This document shows, one piece after another, positions 63,943 to 64,000 of a stretch of 64,000 bases of DNA (position 1 is the first letter of the stretch; each line of letters starts with the position of its first letter). The stretch is from assembly GCF_000018885.1 (NCBI RefSeq), contig NC_010168.1:124001-188000 (forward strand). Reading direction: 5' to 3'. The notes below the pieces were generated by a model that worked only from the letters and a program-made list of their open reading frames with translations, was not told the DNA's origin and ran no database searches. This DNA comes from Renibacterium salmoninarum ATCC 33209. Lineage in GTDB: Bacteria > Actinomycetota > Actinomycetes > Actinomycetales > Micrococcaceae. A program made the translations under genes and the position numbers.

Positions 63943-64000
63943 TTTAGCTCGAGCTGCCAGCGGTCGTTGTCATCACGACGACCGAAATGATGGCGGCGTT
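63939..64000 (-). CDS. possible C-terminal end of a gene entering from the right
   Basis: On the minus strand a frame open at the window edge reads RRHHFGRRDDNDRWQLELN and stops at TAG 63939-63941, overlapping the convergent stop of the DUF5107 gene. The sequence looks like protein, but 19 codons are too few to be sure. The inverted CGGTCGT/ACGACCG inside could instead be a terminator. Confidence 0.3.
   Translation of the reverse strand, partial: RRHHFGRRDDNDRWQLELN

Overview
The window looks like a chromosomal segment of a high-GC Gram-positive of the Micrococcaceae (Arthrobacter relatives). Supporting this are GH13 and GH36 sugar loci with ROK regulators, LytR_C-domain proteins, a RamB-like regulator beside glyoxylate-shunt genes, frequent GTG starts and actinobacterial gene order. 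Moderate GC, one IS3-family element and very many broken metabolic genes fit the decaying genome of the fish pathogen Renibacterium salmoninarum. That species call is inference from memory, not a database match.

Layout. 1-6.4 kb: end of an MpaB/DUF2236 gene, a lipoprotein, an alpha-glucosidase, a frameshifted alpha-galactosidase and a ROK repressor with an internal stop. 6.5-8.2 kb: broken glutathione peroxidase, a small conserved protein and a LytR_C membrane protein. 8.4-11.6 kb: unknown protein, an ECF sigma factor fused to a zinc-finger/membrane/Pro-rich tail, and a TetR regulator. 11.7-19.6 kb: a sugar locus (two Gfo/Idh/MocA dehydrogenases, a TIM-barrel epimerase, ROK regulator, ABC importer); the second permease carries eight GGCT units in its coding sequence. 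19.8-23.5 kb: DsbA-like protein, FAD monooxygenase/PadR divergon with a clear operator, and an ArsR-AHSA1 fusion, with a dispersed palindromic repeat. 23.7-28.3 kb: aceB and aceA, both ruined, beside an apparently intact ramB-like gene. 28.3-35.2 kb: CPBP protease and a five-gene acyl-CoA operon, three of whose genes are broken, then a LysR. 35.3-39.9 kb: lipoprotein serpin, S8 peptidase remnant, IS3-family element, truncated LytR_C gene, D-Ala-D-Ala carboxypeptidase. 40-42.2 kb: two-component system with a broken kinase. 42.2-50.6 kb: MarR/DHA2 exporter, broken SRPBCC gene, LOG-family protein, ferritin-VIT1 protein, broken sodium:solute symporter, XRE-cupin regulator. 50.6-55.8 kb: broken class A beta-lactamase, LysR, a second beta-lactamase-like protein, LysR/MFS divergon. 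55.8-59.1 kb: mgtA with a long leader. 59.2-64 kb: agmatinase-family enzyme, a TPP enzyme and a frameshifted DUF5107/TPR protein.

The most striking regulatory region precedes mgtA. A convincing M-box magnesium riboswitch and terminator-like hairpin are followed by a 16-codon Pro/Arg leader peptide with a strong ribosome binding site and then a second terminator-like hairpin. This resembles the two-input control of Salmonella mgtA (leader RNA plus the MgtL peptide).

Two themes recur. First, about seventeen genes are broken by single-base indels, nonsense codons, short tandem duplications (7 and 8 bp) or deletions between short direct repeats. Whole pathways are affected (glyoxylate shunt, acyl-CoA operon, sugar use) while their regulators often remain open. 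Second, intergenic spaces hold unusually long, often perfect inverted repeats. At least two are dispersed families, and one family shows compensatory changes between its arms. No rRNA, tRNA, CRISPR array or prophage was recognised.
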